Of a stretch of 64,000 bases of DNA, positions 63,933 to 64,000 are shown piece by piece. The stretch is from Faucicola sp902506225 (lineage in GTDB: Bacteria > Pseudomonadota > Gammaproteobacteria > Pseudomonadales > Moraxellaceae). The stretch spans positions 2,560,929 to 2,624,928 of the forward strand of contig LR733345.1 of assembly GCA_902506225.1 (NCBI GenBank), given 5' to 3'. The position numbers were made by a program, and so were the translations under genes. Each line of letters opens with the position of its first letter. Positions within the stretch are counted from its first letter, which is position 1. Below the pieces are notes generated by a model that made no database searches, was not told the DNA's origin, and saw nothing but the letters and a program-made list of their open reading frames with translations.

Positions 63933-64000
63933 TAAAGCATAGGATTAACTGAACTATTGTTTAAATAAACCTGTGCAGGGGTATGGTAATCAAGCGACTG
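63874..64000. repeat. 127-bp inverted terminal repeat, right arm
   Basis: Exact reverse complement of 25985-26111, ending at the last base of the window. It contains the 3' end of the 284-aa gene and 68 bp downstream of it. Confidence 0.9.

Noticed and set aside
25985..64000. Linear plasmid with inverted telomeric repeats
   Set aside because: The 127-bp arm equals the length of another assembly-type overlap in the same record and ends at an ambiguous base, so a contig artefact is the simpler explanation.

Overview
The window reads as a Moraxellaceae gammaproteobacterium, probably of the Moraxella osloensis group. The basis is the gene types and rRNA sequence; no database was searched. It has two parts whose linkage is doubtful. 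Bases 1 to about 25,983 are ordinary chromosome of moderate GC. Bases 25,985-64,000 are AT-richer accessory DNA: defence-type genes, partition genes, insertion sequences and pseudogenes. The junction contains an 'n' inside a 16S rRNA gene, and two pairs of repeats there are each exactly 127 bp long. That is what contig ends from a k=127 de Bruijn assembly look like, so the accessory part may sit elsewhere in the genome or on a plasmid.

Chromosomal part. The 3' end of parC is followed by a brnT-brnA toxin-antitoxin pair and then by a second, diverged copy of the parC 3' end. An IS4-type element with a 7-bp target duplication splits a zinc-ribbon gene. Then come dapC, a patatin phospholipase, an iron-uptake operon (feoA, feoB and a Cys-rich small protein, with a Fur-like box and a hairpin terminator between feoA and feoB), two Nudix hydrolases, dacB (PBP4), two lipoproteins, a DnaQ-like exonuclease, a DUF294/CBS nucleotidyltransferase, rapA, a DUF72 protein, dgkA and a transglutaminase-like protein. 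The segment ends in scrambled rRNA pieces: 5S, two tRNA-Ala/tRNA-Ile pairs, two 16S 3' ends and a 23S 5' end.

Accessory part. Two very large STAND-type ATPases come first, one with an N-terminal nuclease-like domain as in Avs proteins, followed by a UvrD-family helicase. Cluster A (36.3-45.4 kb, plus strand) is WYL regulator, unknown 424-aa protein, PLD-type nuclease, SNF2 helicase, unknown 105-aa protein, and a 532-aa protein fusing an FtsZ-like C-terminal segment to an FtsK motor domain that has lost both Walker motifs. Matching palindromes precede the WYL gene and the 105-aa gene. Cluster B (46.7-53.9 kb, minus strand) is PP2C phosphatase, half-FtsZ-like protein, sirtuin, PD-(D/E)XK nuclease, a second half-FtsZ-like protein, a second PD-(D/E)XK-like protein, an unknown protein and a second WYL regulator. 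The three half-FtsZ-like proteins appear paralogous and lack the GTP-binding half of FtsZ. I think A and B together are the best candidate here for an undescribed conflict or defence system that senses or targets the division machinery. The domain calls come from reading motifs by eye and need profile searches.

The last 10 kb holds parA and a small partition-type partner, a degenerate IS256-type element, hipBA debris, a Fic protein, a DUF4143 ATPase split by one of two IS630-type copies, IS3/IS5/restriction remnants, a small plasmid-type protein and an unrecognised 284-aa protein whose 3' end lies in the terminal inverted repeat.
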